This document shows positions 1-8,098 of a stretch of 9,775 nt of DNA, one piece after another. The translations under genes and the position numbers were made by a program. Source of the stretch: Deltaproteobacteria bacterium. GTDB taxonomy: Bacteria > Desulfobacterota > Desulfovibrionia > Desulfovibrionales > Desulfovibrionaceae. The notes beneath the pieces were generated by a model. The model ran no database searches. It saw only the letters and a program-made list of their open reading frames with translations, and was not told the DNA's origin. Every line of letters begins with the position of its first letter. Within the stretch, counting starts at the first letter, position 1. The stretch spans positions 1 to 9,775 of the forward strand of contig JANXYI010000441.1 in assembly GCA_025350085.1 (NCBI GenBank), written 5' to 3'.

Positions 1-310
1 CGAAGATCTTGCCGTCGCCGGGCTTGCCGGTCTGGTTGGCCGCAATCAGGGTCTGGACCACGGCCTTGACCGACTTGTCCGGCACCACCACGGAGATGAT
101 GCGCTTGGGGTACAGCTTGCCACGCTCGCCGAGCAGCGCCACGGCCTCTTCGTAGCCGCTGGCCGCGCCCTGGAGCACGTGGGGGTTGGCCAGGCCCACG
201 CCGCGGCCCTGGGCCTCGTGGGCGAAGAAGCCGTCGATGCCGGCGTCTGTGAGAGCCTGCTTGGTGCGGTTCATCATGTTCATGCGCACCACCGCGATGA
301 CTTCCTTCAT
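1..310 (-). CDS. nifI2: NifI2, PII-family nitrogenase regulator (partial, 3' end beyond window)
   Basis: The first 103 residues of a GlnB/PII-like protein, read leftward and cut by the window edge just after the C-terminal PII signature (GKPGDGKIF, residues 95-103). The start MKEVIAVVRMN lies 4 bases past the nifI1 stop. A GAGGAG ribosome binding site sits inside the end of nifI1, so the two are translationally close. The long T-loop region (about residues 35-68) is typical of NifI2. In methanogens, NifI1 and NifI2 form a hetero-oligomer that binds dinitrogenase and blocks it when ammonium is present; 2-oxoglutarate and ATP relieve the block. The role here follows from the family and from position next to nifH. 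A general GlnB/GlnK is unlikely because of the tandem arrangement behind nifH. Confidence 0.9.
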   Translation of the reverse strand, partial: MKEVIAVVRMNMMNRTKQALTDAGIDGFFAHEAQGRGVGLANPHVLQGAASGYEEAVALLGERGKLYPKRIISVVVPDKSVKAVVQTLIAANQTGKPGDGKIF

Positions 311-314
311 GGGC

Positions 315-659
315 TTACGCCTCCTCGGGTGTGGCCGTTTCGCAGACCCCTGAACTCACGGTGTAGACCTCGTCCACCGGGCAGATGAAGATCTTGCCGT
401 CGCCAAAGGCGCCCTTCTTGCCGCTTCTGGCGGCGTTCATGATGGTCTCGACCACGAAGTCGCGGTCGGCGTTTTTCACCACGCTCATGAGCATGGTCTT
501 GGGGATCTCGTCGTAGGTGACCTCGCCGATCTTGATGCCGCGCTGCTTGCCGCGCCCGGCCACGGAGAACTTGGTCACCGCGGGGAACCCGGCGTCCATG
601 AGGGCTGCCAGGACGTCGTCGGCTTTCTCGGGACGGACGATTGCTCTCACCATGATCAT
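315..659 (-). CDS. nifI1: NifI1, PII-family nitrogenase regulator
   Basis: A 114-residue PII-family protein starting MIMVRAIVRPEK. The first ATG is preferred because AGGAGG lies 7 bases upstream of it, whereas the second ATG (two codons on) would be too far. The T-loop region (about residues 38-54, KQRGIKIGEVTYDEIPK) is the short NifI1 form rather than the GlnB form with a uridylylated tyrosine motif. The C-terminal PII signature GAFGDGKIFICPV is at about residues 83-95. It lies 32 bases downstream of nifH and is immediately followed by nifI2, the arrangement seen in archaea, clostridia and sulfate reducers. Its expected role, with NifI2, is reversible inhibition of nitrogenase in response to ammonium and 2-oxoglutarate. 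It is probably transcribed from the nifH sigma-54 promoter, since no terminator is visible between the genes. Confidence 0.93.
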   Translation of the reverse strand: MIMVRAIVRPEKADDVLAALMDAGFPAVTKFSVAGRGKQRGIKIGEVTYDEIPKTMLMSVVKNADRDFVVETIMNAARSGKKGAFGDGKIFICPVDEVYTVSSGVCETATPEEA

Positions 660-691
660 AGTATTTCCTCCTCGCTCTATTCGGTGTGGGT

Positions 692-1675
<984 letters not shown>

Positions 1676-1676
1676 C

Positions 1677-1710
1677 TACATACCGAATTTGTATGAACTA
1701 CACTTTTGTA
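1677..1710. promoter_or_regulatory. Putative upstream activator sites: alternating TACA/TGTA half-sites
   Basis: Four half-sites alternate within 34 bases: TACA at 1677, TGTA at 1690, TACA at 1699, TGTA at 1707. They form nested inverted repeats, including CATAC-N7-GTATG (1679-1695), TGTA-N5-TACA (1690-1702) and TACA-N4-TGTA (1699-1710). The first repeat is centred at 1687, midway between the two predicted start sites (about 1564 and 1810) and about 123 bases upstream of each. This is the right place for a shared enhancer. The spacing differs from the classical TGT-N10-ACA NifA site, so the binding protein is uncertain: a NifA variant or an FNR/CRP-type regulator. Confidence 0.4.
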
Positions 1711-1783
1711 CGCATATTCTGGGCAGTGCACGGCAATGGGCAAGATGCTGAATTGGCACGGTTTTATTCACTCTTGGCGCAAC

Positions 1784-1799
1784 TGGCACCAGAGGTGCA
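1784..1799 (+). promoter_or_regulatory. Sigma-54 promoter of nifV operon
   Basis: TGGCAC-CAGAG-GTGCA carries the invariant GG (-24) and GC (-12) at the correct 10-base separation, with one mismatch to TGGCAC-N5-TTGCA. The predicted start near 1810 leaves a leader of about 22 bases containing the nifV ribosome binding site. It likely drives nifV, the 50-codon ORF and modBAC, because no terminator or further promoter is evident before modC ends. Confidence 0.8.
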
Positions 1800-1831
1800 A
1801 TCCCCCCGGCCAAGAGACCAAGGAGGGGACC

Positions 1832-2944
1832 ATGCTCATCGACAGCACGCTCAGGGAAGGGGCCCAGGCCTATGGCGTCCACTTCACACCCGGCAGCAGG
1901 CGGCGCGTGGCCGAGATCCTGGCCTCGGCCGGGGTGGACGAGATCGAGTGCGGCTGGCTGGGCCAGGACGGGCTGGCGGAGTTTGTCCGCTGGGCCAGGG
2001 TGAATCTGCCCCGCCCGGACCAGGGCGGCCCGGCCCTCTCGGCCTGGTGCCCCTGCCGCGAGGCTGACGTGCGCCAGGCCGCAACCCTGGGCCTGGACCG
2101 CCTGAACATCGGCGCGCCGTCCTCCGCTGCGCACCGCCAGAAGCGCCTGGGCCTGTCCCTGACCGAAATGTGTGTGCGTGTGCGCATTGTCGTCAGTACG
2201 GCCAAGGCCGAGGGCATCCCCTACATCTCCGTCGGCCTGGAGGACGCCTCCCGGGCTGTTTTGTCCGAGGCGCTGGCCATCGCCCGCACAGCAAAGCTGA
2301 CCGGGGCCGCGCGCGTCCGCGTCTCGGACACCGTGGGCCTGCTCACGCCCCGGGCCACGGCAAAGCTGGTCGATACCTTTGTGCGCGAGCTCGCCATCCC
2401 GGTCTGCTTCCATGGCCACAACGACCTGGGCATGGCCACGGCCAACGCGGTCACGGCGCTGGAGTCCGGCGCAGCCTTCGTGGATGTCGCGGCCCTGGGC
2501 CTGGGCGAGCGCGCAGGCATCGCGGCCTTGGAGGAGGTGGCGGCCTGGCTGACCCTGCGCAGGCCAGAGACTTCCAGCTACGACATTCCGGCCCTGCGCG
2601 GGCTGTGCCGCCTGGCGGCGAGTGCTGCCAAGGTGCCGCTGGCGCGCAACAAGGCCGTGGCCGGGGAGGACATCTTCGCGGCCGAGTCGGGCCTGCACGT
2701 GCACGGCCTGCTGCGCGACCCGGCCCTGTTCGAGCCCTTTGCCCCGGAGGCCGTGGGCGCCACCCGACGCGTGGGCGTGGGCGCCAAGAGCGGCAGCGCG
2801 GCCCTGGGCGCGGCGCTCAACCGGCTGCGCAGGCCGCTCGGCCCGGAGGGCGGCTGTGATGCGAGCCTCCTGGACCGCGTGCGCGCCCTGGCCGGACGCC
2901 TGGGCCGCCCGCTCACGGACACGGAACTGCTCGGAGTCCTGTAA
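1832..2944 (+). CDS. nifV: Homocitrate synthase NifV
   Basis: 370 residues, close to the usual NifV length of about 375-385. It condenses acetyl-CoA with 2-oxoglutarate to give R-homocitrate, the organic ligand of FeMo-co. The DRE-TIM family signature near the N terminus is DSTLREG (residues 4-10). The divalent-metal motif HGHND is at 194-198, GERAG at 225-229, ESGLHVHG at 285-292 and AKSG at 318-321. The start MLIDSTLREG was chosen over an upstream in-frame ATG (1706) because AAGGAGG lies just before it and the sigma-54 start falls at about 1810. The N terminus is short, with only three residues before the catalytic Asp-containing motif. Isopropylmalate or citramalate synthase are alternatives from the fold, but the nif context decides for NifV. 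Confidence 0.92.
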   Translation: MLIDSTLREGAQAYGVHFTPGSRRRVAEILASAGVDEIECGWLGQDGLAEFVRWARVNLPRPDQGGPALSAWCPCREADVRQAATLGLDRLNIGAPSSAAHRQKRLGLSLTEMCVRVRIVVSTAKAEGIPYISVGLEDASRAVLSEALAIARTAKLTGAARVRVSDTVGLLTPRATAKLVDTFVRELAIPVCFHGHNDLGMATANAVTALESGAAFVDVAALGLGERAGIAALEEVAAWLTLRRPETSSYDIPALRGLCRLAASAAKVPLARNKAVAGEDIFAAESGLHVHGLLRDPALFEPFAPEAVGATRRVGVGAKSGSAALGAALNRLRRPLGPEGGCDASLLDRVRALAGRLGRPLTDTELLGVL

Positions 2945-2973
2945 ACCGCCCTGTGCGGCAAAAGGAGAACATC

Positions 2974-3126
2974 ATGAACCTGACACATCTCTTCAAGCAC
3001 ATCCTGGACAGCCTGTGGGCTTTGGGCGGCATCGGCGCTGCCGCGGACCTGTGCCTGGAATACCTTGAGTCAACCCGGACCGAGCCCTGCCCCATTGCGG
3101 TGCGCAGCAAGGACGCCCCCCGGTAG
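2974..3126 (+). CDS. Small conserved-position ORF, 50 residues, unknown function
   Basis: A 50-codon ORF beginning MNLTHLFKHILDSLWALGGI and ending in TAG at 3124. An AAGGAG ribosome binding site 7 bases upstream is the strongest in this operon. It starts 29 bases after nifV and stops 22 bases before modB, so it fits exactly in the operon and is probably co-transcribed. The first 30 residues look like an amphipathic or weakly hydrophobic helix (HLFKHILDSLWALGG). The tail is charged, with two Cys (residues 27 and 39). I do not recognise a family. Context suggests a small accessory role in molybdate uptake or cofactor synthesis, but nothing in the sequence shows that. It could also be an untranslated spacer. 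Confidence 0.6.
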   Translation: MNLTHLFKHILDSLWALGGIGAAADLCLEYLESTRTEPCPIAVRSKDAPR

Positions 3127-3148
3127 GTTGAACAAAAGAGGACGAGCC

Positions 3149-3841
3149 ATGCAGAGCCTGTTGCCCGAACTGCTCATCCCGGCCCTGGTCCCCCTTGGGC
3201 TGACCCTCAAGGTGGCGCTCACGGCCACCCTGGGGGCCTTCCTGGCGGGCGTGGGCGCGGGCTGGGCCCTGTCCCGCCGCGGGCTGCCCGGCCGCGAGGT
3301 GCTGGACGCCCTGTGCACCCTGCCGCTCGTGTTGCCGCCCACGGTCATCGGCTATTATCTGCTGGTGCTCTTCGGGCGGCGCGGGGTGCTCGGCCAGTGG
3401 CTGCAGCAGACCTTTGGCGTGAGCCTGATCTTCACTTGGCAGGGCGCGGCCCTGGCCGCCAGCGTGGTGGCCTTCCCGCTCGTGTGCAAGGCCGCGCGCA
3501 CGGCCTTTGAGGGCGTGGACCAGAACCTGGAACATGCAGCGCGCTCCCTCGGGGCCGGGGAACTGCGCGTGTTCCTGGCCGTCTCCCTGCCGCTGGCCTG
3601 GCGCGGGGTGCTCGGCGGCACCATGCTGGCCCTGGCCCGGGCCATGGGCGAGTTCGGGGCCACGCTGATGATCGCCGGGAGCCTGCCTGGCCGCACCCAG
3701 ACCCTGTCGCTGGCCGTGTACGAGGCCGTGCAGGCCGGGCGCGACAGCGAGGCGGCCTTTCTGGTGCTGCTGGTGTCCCTGCTGTGCGTGACCCTGCTCC
3801 TGGCCTCGGGCCGCTTTCTCAAGACGTCCTGCCCAGCCTGA
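3149..3841 (+). CDS. modB: Molybdate ABC transporter permease ModB
   Basis: 230 residues, the normal ModB length. Inner-membrane permease with about five hydrophobic segments, starting MQSLLPELLIPALVPLGLTL. The cytoplasmic EAA-type loop that docks the ATPase is visible near residues 132-168, containing AARSLGAGELRVF and ARAMGEFGATLMIAG; the latter motif is characteristic of ModB. The ATG at 3149 is preferred because an AGAGGA ribosome binding site precedes it and the longer open frame overlaps the upstream small ORF. It is the first of three mod genes in the order B-A-C, downstream of nifV, pointing to molybdate supply for nitrogenase. A tungstate or sulfate permease is less likely given the ModA partner. 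Confidence 0.92.
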   Translation: MQSLLPELLIPALVPLGLTLKVALTATLGAFLAGVGAGWALSRRGLPGREVLDALCTLPLVLPPTVIGYYLLVLFGRRGVLGQWLQQTFGVSLIFTWQGAALAASVVAFPLVCKAARTAFEGVDQNLEHAARSLGAGELRVFLAVSLPLAWRGVLGGTMLALARAMGEFGATLMIAGSLPGRTQTLSLAVYEAVQAGRDSEAAFLVLLVSLLCVTLLLASGRFLKTSCPA

Positions 3842-3869
3842 ACACGTTCTGAAAAACGGGAGGTGCCTT

Positions 3870-4625
3870 ATGGAGCGCGTCAAGAACATCATCGGCCTGC
3901 TGGCCCTGACCCTGCTCCTGTTCGCCCGCGTGGCCTCGGCCCAGGAGATCGTAGTCTCGGCCGCGGCCAGCCTGACCAACGCTTTCGACGTCGTGAAAAA
4001 GGACTTCGAGGCCGCGCACCCGGGCCTAAAGGTCGTGGCCAACTACGGGGCCTCGGGCGCGCTCCTCAAGCAGATGGAGAACGGCGCGCCCGTGGACGTG
4101 TTCGCCAGCGCGGACGAGCAGACCATGGACCAGGCCGCGGCCAAGGGCCTCATCCTGCCCGGCACCCGGCGCGACTTCGCGCGCAACGCCCTGGTGCTGG
4201 TGGTCCCGGCGGATTCCAGGCTGGCCCTGACGGGTGAGCGCGATCTGGCCGGGTCCGCGGTTCTGCGCATCGCCCTGGGCAACCCGGACAGCGTGCCCGC
4301 CGGGCGCTACGCCAGAGAGTGCCTCGAGCTGGCCGGGCTGTGGGACGCGCTCCGGCCCAAGTACATTTACGGCAACAACGTGCGCCAGGTGCTGGACTAC
4401 GTCTCGCGCGGCGAGGTGGACGCGGCCTTTGTGTTCTCCACCGACGCCAGGCAGGCCGGAGCCAGGGTGCGCGTGGTGCGTGAGGTCCCGACCAAAACCC
4501 CGGCCCTGTATCCTGTGGCCGTCATTGCCACGGGCCAAAAGACCGAGGCCAAGGCCTTTGTGGACTTCCTCCTGGGTTTGGAGGGCCAGCGCATCCTCCA
4601 GTCCTTCGGGTTCAGGAAGCCGTGA
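3870..4625 (+). CDS. modA: Molybdate-binding periplasmic protein ModA
   Basis: 251 residues. Signal peptide at residues 1-24 with a hydrophobic core (LLALTLLLFARVASA) and likely cleavage after VASA. The mature protein begins QEIVVSAAASLTNAF, the typical ModA opening. Oxyanion-binding segments are present: AAASLTNAF with Ser34, YGASGALLKQ with Ser62, GNPDSVPAGRYA (137-148), and the DYVSRGEVDAAFVFSTDA region (176-193). The C terminus SFGFRKP matches family ends. A GGGAGG ribosome binding site precedes the ATG, 28 bases after modB. It binds molybdate or tungstate in the periplasm and delivers it to ModB. Tungstate as the main substrate cannot be excluded from sequence, but the nif operon favours molybdate. 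Confidence 0.93.
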   Translation: MERVKNIIGLLALTLLLFARVASAQEIVVSAAASLTNAFDVVKKDFEAAHPGLKVVANYGASGALLKQMENGAPVDVFASADEQTMDQAAAKGLILPGTRRDFARNALVLVVPADSRLALTGERDLAGSAVLRIALGNPDSVPAGRYARECLELAGLWDALRPKYIYGNNVRQVLDYVSRGEVDAAFVFSTDARQAGARVRVVREVPTKTPALYPVAVIATGQKTEAKAFVDFLLGLEGQRILQSFGFRKP

Positions 4626-4637
4626 GCTGAGGCGGTT

Positions 4638-5384
4638 GTGGCGCTCAACCTGGACATCCAAAAGGCGCTCCGGAGCGGAACCCAGGAGTTTCGTCTGGAC
4701 GCGTCCTTCAGCGCCGAGGGCCGCTCCATCGTGCTCTTCGGGCCGTCGGGCTCGGGCAAGACCCTGACCCTGCGCGCCCTGGCCGGGCATCTCAGTCCGG
4801 ACGCCGGGCGCATGGAGCTGGACGGGCGCACGCTCTTCGATGCCGCGCACGGCGTGAACCTGCCTGCCCGGGAGCGCGGCGTGGGCCTGGTGTTCCAGGA
4901 CTATGCCCTGTTCCCGCATTTGAGCGTGGCCCGGAACGTGGGCTTTGGCCTGGGGGCCGGGCTCTTCGGGCGGCTGGACGCGGCCGCGCGCCGCCGCGTG
5001 GCCGAGCTGCTGGACCTGGGCGGGCTGACCGAGCTGGCCTCGGCCCGGCCGGACCGGCTCTCGGGCGGGCAGCGCCAGCGCGTGGCCCTGCTGCGCGCCC
5101 TGGCGAGCCGCCCGCGCGCCCTGCTGCTGGACGAGCCCTTCTCGGCCCTGGACCCGCTGCTGCGCGCGCGCATGCGCCGCGAGGTGCGCGCCATGTGCCA
5201 GGCCCTGGGCACGCCCACGCTGCTCATCACCCACGACCCGGACGATGTGGCCGAGTTCGGCGGCACAGTGGTGCTCTACGACCAGGGCCGGGTGCGCCGG
5301 GTGGAGGCCTTTGCCGACGGCCCGGAGGGCGGCATCGGCGCGCGGGATCTGGTCCTGGGCGAGCGCTTCGCGGTCTACGCGTGA
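4638..5384 (+). CDS. modC: Molybdate ABC transporter ATPase ModC (short form without MOP domain)
   Basis: 248 residues starting with GTG; GAGG lies 5 bases upstream. It powers ModB. Walker A GPSGSGKT is at 35-42, Q-loop Gln87 in VFQDYALFPH, signature LSGGQRQR at 141-148, Walker B ALLLDEP at 161-167 and the H-loop at His199 (LLITHD). All catalytic residues are present. Classical ModC has about 350 residues with a C-terminal MOP domain that binds molybdate and contributes to feedback; here the protein ends soon after the nucleotide-binding domain, so that domain is absent. It starts 12 bases after modA and is the last gene of the nifV-mod block. A gap of about 200 bases separates it from the likely nifA start. 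Confidence 0.9.
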   Translation: MALNLDIQKALRSGTQEFRLDASFSAEGRSIVLFGPSGSGKTLTLRALAGHLSPDAGRMELDGRTLFDAAHGVNLPARERGVGLVFQDYALFPHLSVARNVGFGLGAGLFGRLDAAARRRVAELLDLGGLTELASARPDRLSGGQRQRVALLRALASRPRALLLDEPFSALDPLLRARMRREVRAMCQALGTPTLLITHDPDDVAEFGGTVVLYDQGRVRRVEAFADGPEGGIGARDLVLGERFAVYA

Positions 5385-5590
5385 GGCTGTGCCGAGTCCG
5401 GGCGGGGCAGAGCACGGTATTGTGCAATTCTGTGAGACAATCGACAAGAAATGGGCATAGATTTGCAAAAATGTAATAACACCCCTTTTGAAGATTCTTT
5501 GCGCCAACGAAGTATTGTTTGTTATTCATTGGTGTTGCGCCGCAAGACGCAGCCGGTGGCCCATCGGCATTGAACTTGCTTAAGCCTGGC

Positions 5591-7165
5591 ATGACACTCC
5601 TGCTTGGCAATCTCAAACTTCAGGTGCTCTCGTCCATCTGCCAGATCATCGACACGGCGCTGGACCTGGAGCACGCCCTGGGCGAGGTGCTGCGCATCCT
5701 GTCCGAGACCCTCAGCATGAAGCGCGCCACCATCACGCTCATGGACCCGGAGAACGAGCGCCTGGCCATCAGCGCCTCCCACGGGCTGACCCCGGAGGAG
5801 CGCGAGCGCGGCGTGTACGAGCTGGACGAGGGCGTCACCGGGCTCATCTTCCAGACCGCCAAGCCCTACGTGGTGCCGGACATCCGGCACGAGCCCCTGT
5901 TCCTGGACAAGACCGGCTCGCGCCATTTGGAAAAGGGCCGGGTGTCCTTCATCGGCGTGCCCATAGTCTCCCACGGCCGCTGCCTCGGCGTGCTCAACGT
6001 GGACCGGCTCTTTGGCGACGAGGTGAGCTACGACGAGGATTTGAGCTTCCTCACCGTGGTGGCCACGCTCATCGGCCAGTTTTTGTCCCTGAACGAGAAG
6101 ATCAAGGCACGCGAGCAGGCCCTGGTGCGCGAGAACGTGTCCTTACGCTCGCAGATCACCCGCGAGCGGCGCGGCCCGTATATCGTGGGCAAGTGCCTGG
6201 CCATGCAGGAGGTCGAGCGCCAGATCCTCAAGGTCGCGCCCACCCGCGCCAGCGTGCTGCTGCTCGGCGAGTCCGGCACGGGCAAGACCCTCATCGCGCG
6301 CATCATCCACGAGTACTCCGAGCGCAAGAACCACGCCTTCATCAAGGTCAACTGCGCGTCCATCCCCGAGAACCTGCTGGAGAGCGAGCTCTTCGGCTAC
6401 GAGAAGGGCGCCTTCACCGGGGCCACGGGCGCGAAGCCCGGCCGGTTCGAGGACGCGCACCAGGGCACCATCTTTCTCGACGAAATTGGCGAACTGCCGC
6501 TGGGCATCCAGGCCAAGCTGCTGCGCGTCTTGCAGGAGAAGGAGTTCGAGCGCCTGGGCTCCAACGTGACGCGCAAGGTCGACGTGCGCGTGGTGGCGGC
6601 CACCAACCGCGACCTGGCCGAGTTGGCCGAGCACGGCGGCTTCCGCGCCGACCTGTTCTACCGCCTCTCCGTGTTCCCCATCCAGGTGCCGGCCCTGCGC
6701 CAGCGCAAGGGCGACATCCCGGCCCTCTTGAATCACTTCATCGACATGGTCTCGCGCGAGTACGGCCGCACCCTGTCCTTCACGCCCCGGGCCCTGTCCG
6801 ACCTGACCATGTACGACTGGCCGGGCAACGTGCGCGAGATGGAGAACCTGATCGAGCGCCTGGTCATCATGAGCGACGGCGAGCGCGTGGACGCGGTGTT
6901 CCTCAAGCCCTACCTGAATCCGTCGGGCATGCAGGGCCAGGCCCAGCCCGAGCGCAGCCAGGGTGTGCATCTGCCCGGGGGCACCCCGCTGCGCACCATG
7001 GAGCGCAACGAGGTTATCGCGGCGCTGCGGCGCAACGGCTGGGTGCAGTACAAGGCCGCCGAGGAGTTGGGCATCACTCCGCGCCAGATCGGCTACCGCA
7101 TCAAGAAGTACGGCCTGTCCACGGTCATCGAGAAGCAGTCCGCGTCTGCGCCCGTCCGCAGGTAG
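5591..7165 (+). CDS. nifA: NifA, sigma-54-dependent activator of nif genes
   Basis: 524 residues from the ATG at 5591; a TTG at 5519 would add 24 unconserved-looking residues. Neither start has a clear ribosome binding site. Domains: N-terminal GAF about residues 10-170, a short coiled linker, AAA+ from about 196, C-terminal Fis-type helix-turn-helix about 470-510. AAA+ motifs: Walker A GESGTGKT (226-233), GAFTGA that contacts sigma-54 (273-278), Walker B TIFLDEIG (293-300). The helix-turn-helix includes YKAAEELGITPRQIGYRIKK. The linker between AAA+ and the helix-turn-helix has no cysteines, unlike the oxygen-sensing NifA of rhizobia. It probably activates both sigma-54 promoters at 1576 and 1784. 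Another GAF-type enhancer-binding protein is possible, but context and architecture support NifA. Confidence 0.88.
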   Translation: MTLLLGNLKLQVLSSICQIIDTALDLEHALGEVLRILSETLSMKRATITLMDPENERLAISASHGLTPEERERGVYELDEGVTGLIFQTAKPYVVPDIRHEPLFLDKTGSRHLEKGRVSFIGVPIVSHGRCLGVLNVDRLFGDEVSYDEDLSFLTVVATLIGQFLSLNEKIKAREQALVRENVSLRSQITRERRGPYIVGKCLAMQEVERQILKVAPTRASVLLLGESGTGKTLIARIIHEYSERKNHAFIKVNCASIPENLLESELFGYEKGAFTGATGAKPGRFEDAHQGTIFLDEIGELPLGIQAKLLRVLQEKEFERLGSNVTRKVDVRVVAATNRDLAELAEHGGFRADLFYRLSVFPIQVPALRQRKGDIPALLNHFIDMVSREYGRTLSFTPRALSDLTMYDWPGNVREMENLIERLVIMSDGERVDAVFLKPYLNPSGMQGQAQPERSQGVHLPGGTPLRTMERNEVIAALRRNGWVQYKAAEELGITPRQIGYRIKKYGLSTVIEKQSASAPVRR

Positions 7166-7370
7166 CCTCCAGGTAGCCCGCAGCCAGGCCGCAGCAGGCC
7201 GAAAACATCCTCCCTCGCCCCCCCTTCGCCGTGGGCCCGCCCCTGGCGCCGCAGCCCAACCCTGGCTGACCAGGCCTCAGGCTCGCCAGGTTTCCCGATA
7301 TTTGCGCCCATTCCTGCCCCGCGCCGGTCTGAAGGCCAATTCGCGCAGCAACAAAAATGTAGCCAAAGCA

Positions 7371-7400
7371 TTGCGCACGTTCACCAGGATGTGCTATGGC
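7371..7400 (+). promoter_or_regulatory. Possible sigma-70 promoter before the ferritin-like gene
   Basis: TTGCGC (7371) and an extended -10 TGC-TATGGC (7392-7400) are separated by 18 bases and sit about 50 bases before the start codon. The match is partial. The rest of the 288-base gap after nifA shows only GC-rich short repeats, such as two near-copies of CGCAGCCAGGCC at 7180-7202, and no clear terminator. Confidence 0.3.
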
Positions 7401-7453
7401 CGAAGAAACTCCCCAGTGTCTTCTGCGGAGAAACTTCAATGGAGGGCATGATC

Positions 7454-8038
7454 ATGACTGAGCTCACGAACCTTGAGATCCCGCGCCGCACCCTGCTGAA
7501 AAACGGGGGCCTGCTGTCCATTGCGGGCCTGGTCGCGCTGACCGGCATCGGCACCCTGGCCCTGGGCGGCCAGGCCTTGGCCGCCAACCCGGGCGGCGAC
7601 GTGGACATCCTGAACGTGGCCCTGGGGTTGGAGCACGAGGGCATCGCCGCCTATCAGCTGGGCGCCGAAAGCAAGCTGCTCAAGCCCGAGGTGCTGAAGG
7701 TGGCCGTGAGGTTCCAGGACGACCACAAGGCGCACCGCGACCTGCTCGCCGGCGCCATCCAGAAGCTCGGCGGCAAGCCGGTGGCGGCCAAGACCAATGC
7801 CGACTACGCCAAGGCCCTCAACGCCGCCGCGCTGAAAAACCAGAAGGACGTGCTGGCCCTGGCTGCGCGCCTGGAGCTCGGCGCGGTCAACGCCTATCTC
7901 GGGGTCATCCCCTCCTTTGGCGACCGCGGGCTGGCCAAGGTCGCCGGGCGTCTGGCGGCCGACGAAACCATGCACTGGACGACCCTGAACGCGGTGCTGG
8001 GCCAGCCGCTGGCCAAGGCCATGTTCTTCGGCGCCTAG
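7454..8038 (+). CDS. Tat-exported ferritin-like domain protein
   Basis: 194 residues. The start MTELTNLEIPRRTLLK was chosen because GGAGG lies 8 bases before it; ATGs at 7439 and 7448 overlap or crowd that site. Residues 10-16 (PRRTLLK) are a twin-arginine motif, followed by a hydrophobic stretch (about 20-40) and a likely cleavage after ALA (residue 43), so export folded through Tat is expected. The mature part looks like a four-helix ferritin-like bundle with carboxylate/His candidates for a di-iron site: LEHEGIAAY (59-67), QDDHKAH (88-94), LELGAVNAY (140-148) and DETMHW (170-175). Function is not known; periplasmic iron binding or protection from peroxide or oxygen is plausible. It follows nifA but probably has its own promoter, and is closed by the terminator at 8065. 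Confidence 0.8.
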   Translation: MTELTNLEIPRRTLLKNGGLLSIAGLVALTGIGTLALGGQALAANPGGDVDILNVALGLEHEGIAAYQLGAESKLLKPEVLKVAVRFQDDHKAHRDLLAGAIQKLGGKPVAAKTNADYAKALNAAALKNQKDVLALAARLELGAVNAYLGVIPSFGDRGLAKVAGRLAADETMHWTTLNAVLGQPLAKAMFFGA

Positions 8039-8064
8039 ACTCCCGCGCCACTTGTTCCGTGAGC

Positions 8065-8098
8065 GGGGCGTCCTGGAAGCAGGACGCCCCCTTATTTT
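8065..8098 (+). terminator. Intrinsic terminator after the ferritin-like gene
   Basis: A perfect 10-bp stem, GGGGCGTCCT / AGGACGCCCC, with a 6-base loop (GGAAGC) is followed by CTTATTTT. It lies 27 bases after the stop codon and separates this gene from the ATP-grasp gene. Confidence 0.9.

Noticed and set aside
1754..1769. Second TGGCAC motif upstream of nifV
   Set aside because: There is no GC at the -12 position (TGGCACGGTTTTATTC), so it cannot serve as a sigma-54 core promoter.
5387..5424. Inverted repeats after modC as a terminator
   Set aside because: GCTGTGCC/GGCAGAGC has an internal mismatch and a 12-base loop without a T tract, so termination between modC and nifA is not supported.
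4026..5507. 493-codon minus-strand ORF opposite modA and modC
   Set aside because: It lies antisense to two clear genes in high-GC DNA and is rich in Arg, Gly, Ala, Gln and His as expected for a shadow frame; no domain is recognisable.
5519..5590. TTG start extending NifA by 24 residues
   Set aside because: No ribosome binding site and the added residues do not look like part of the GAF domain; a 5591 ATG start is simpler, although it too lacks a clear site.
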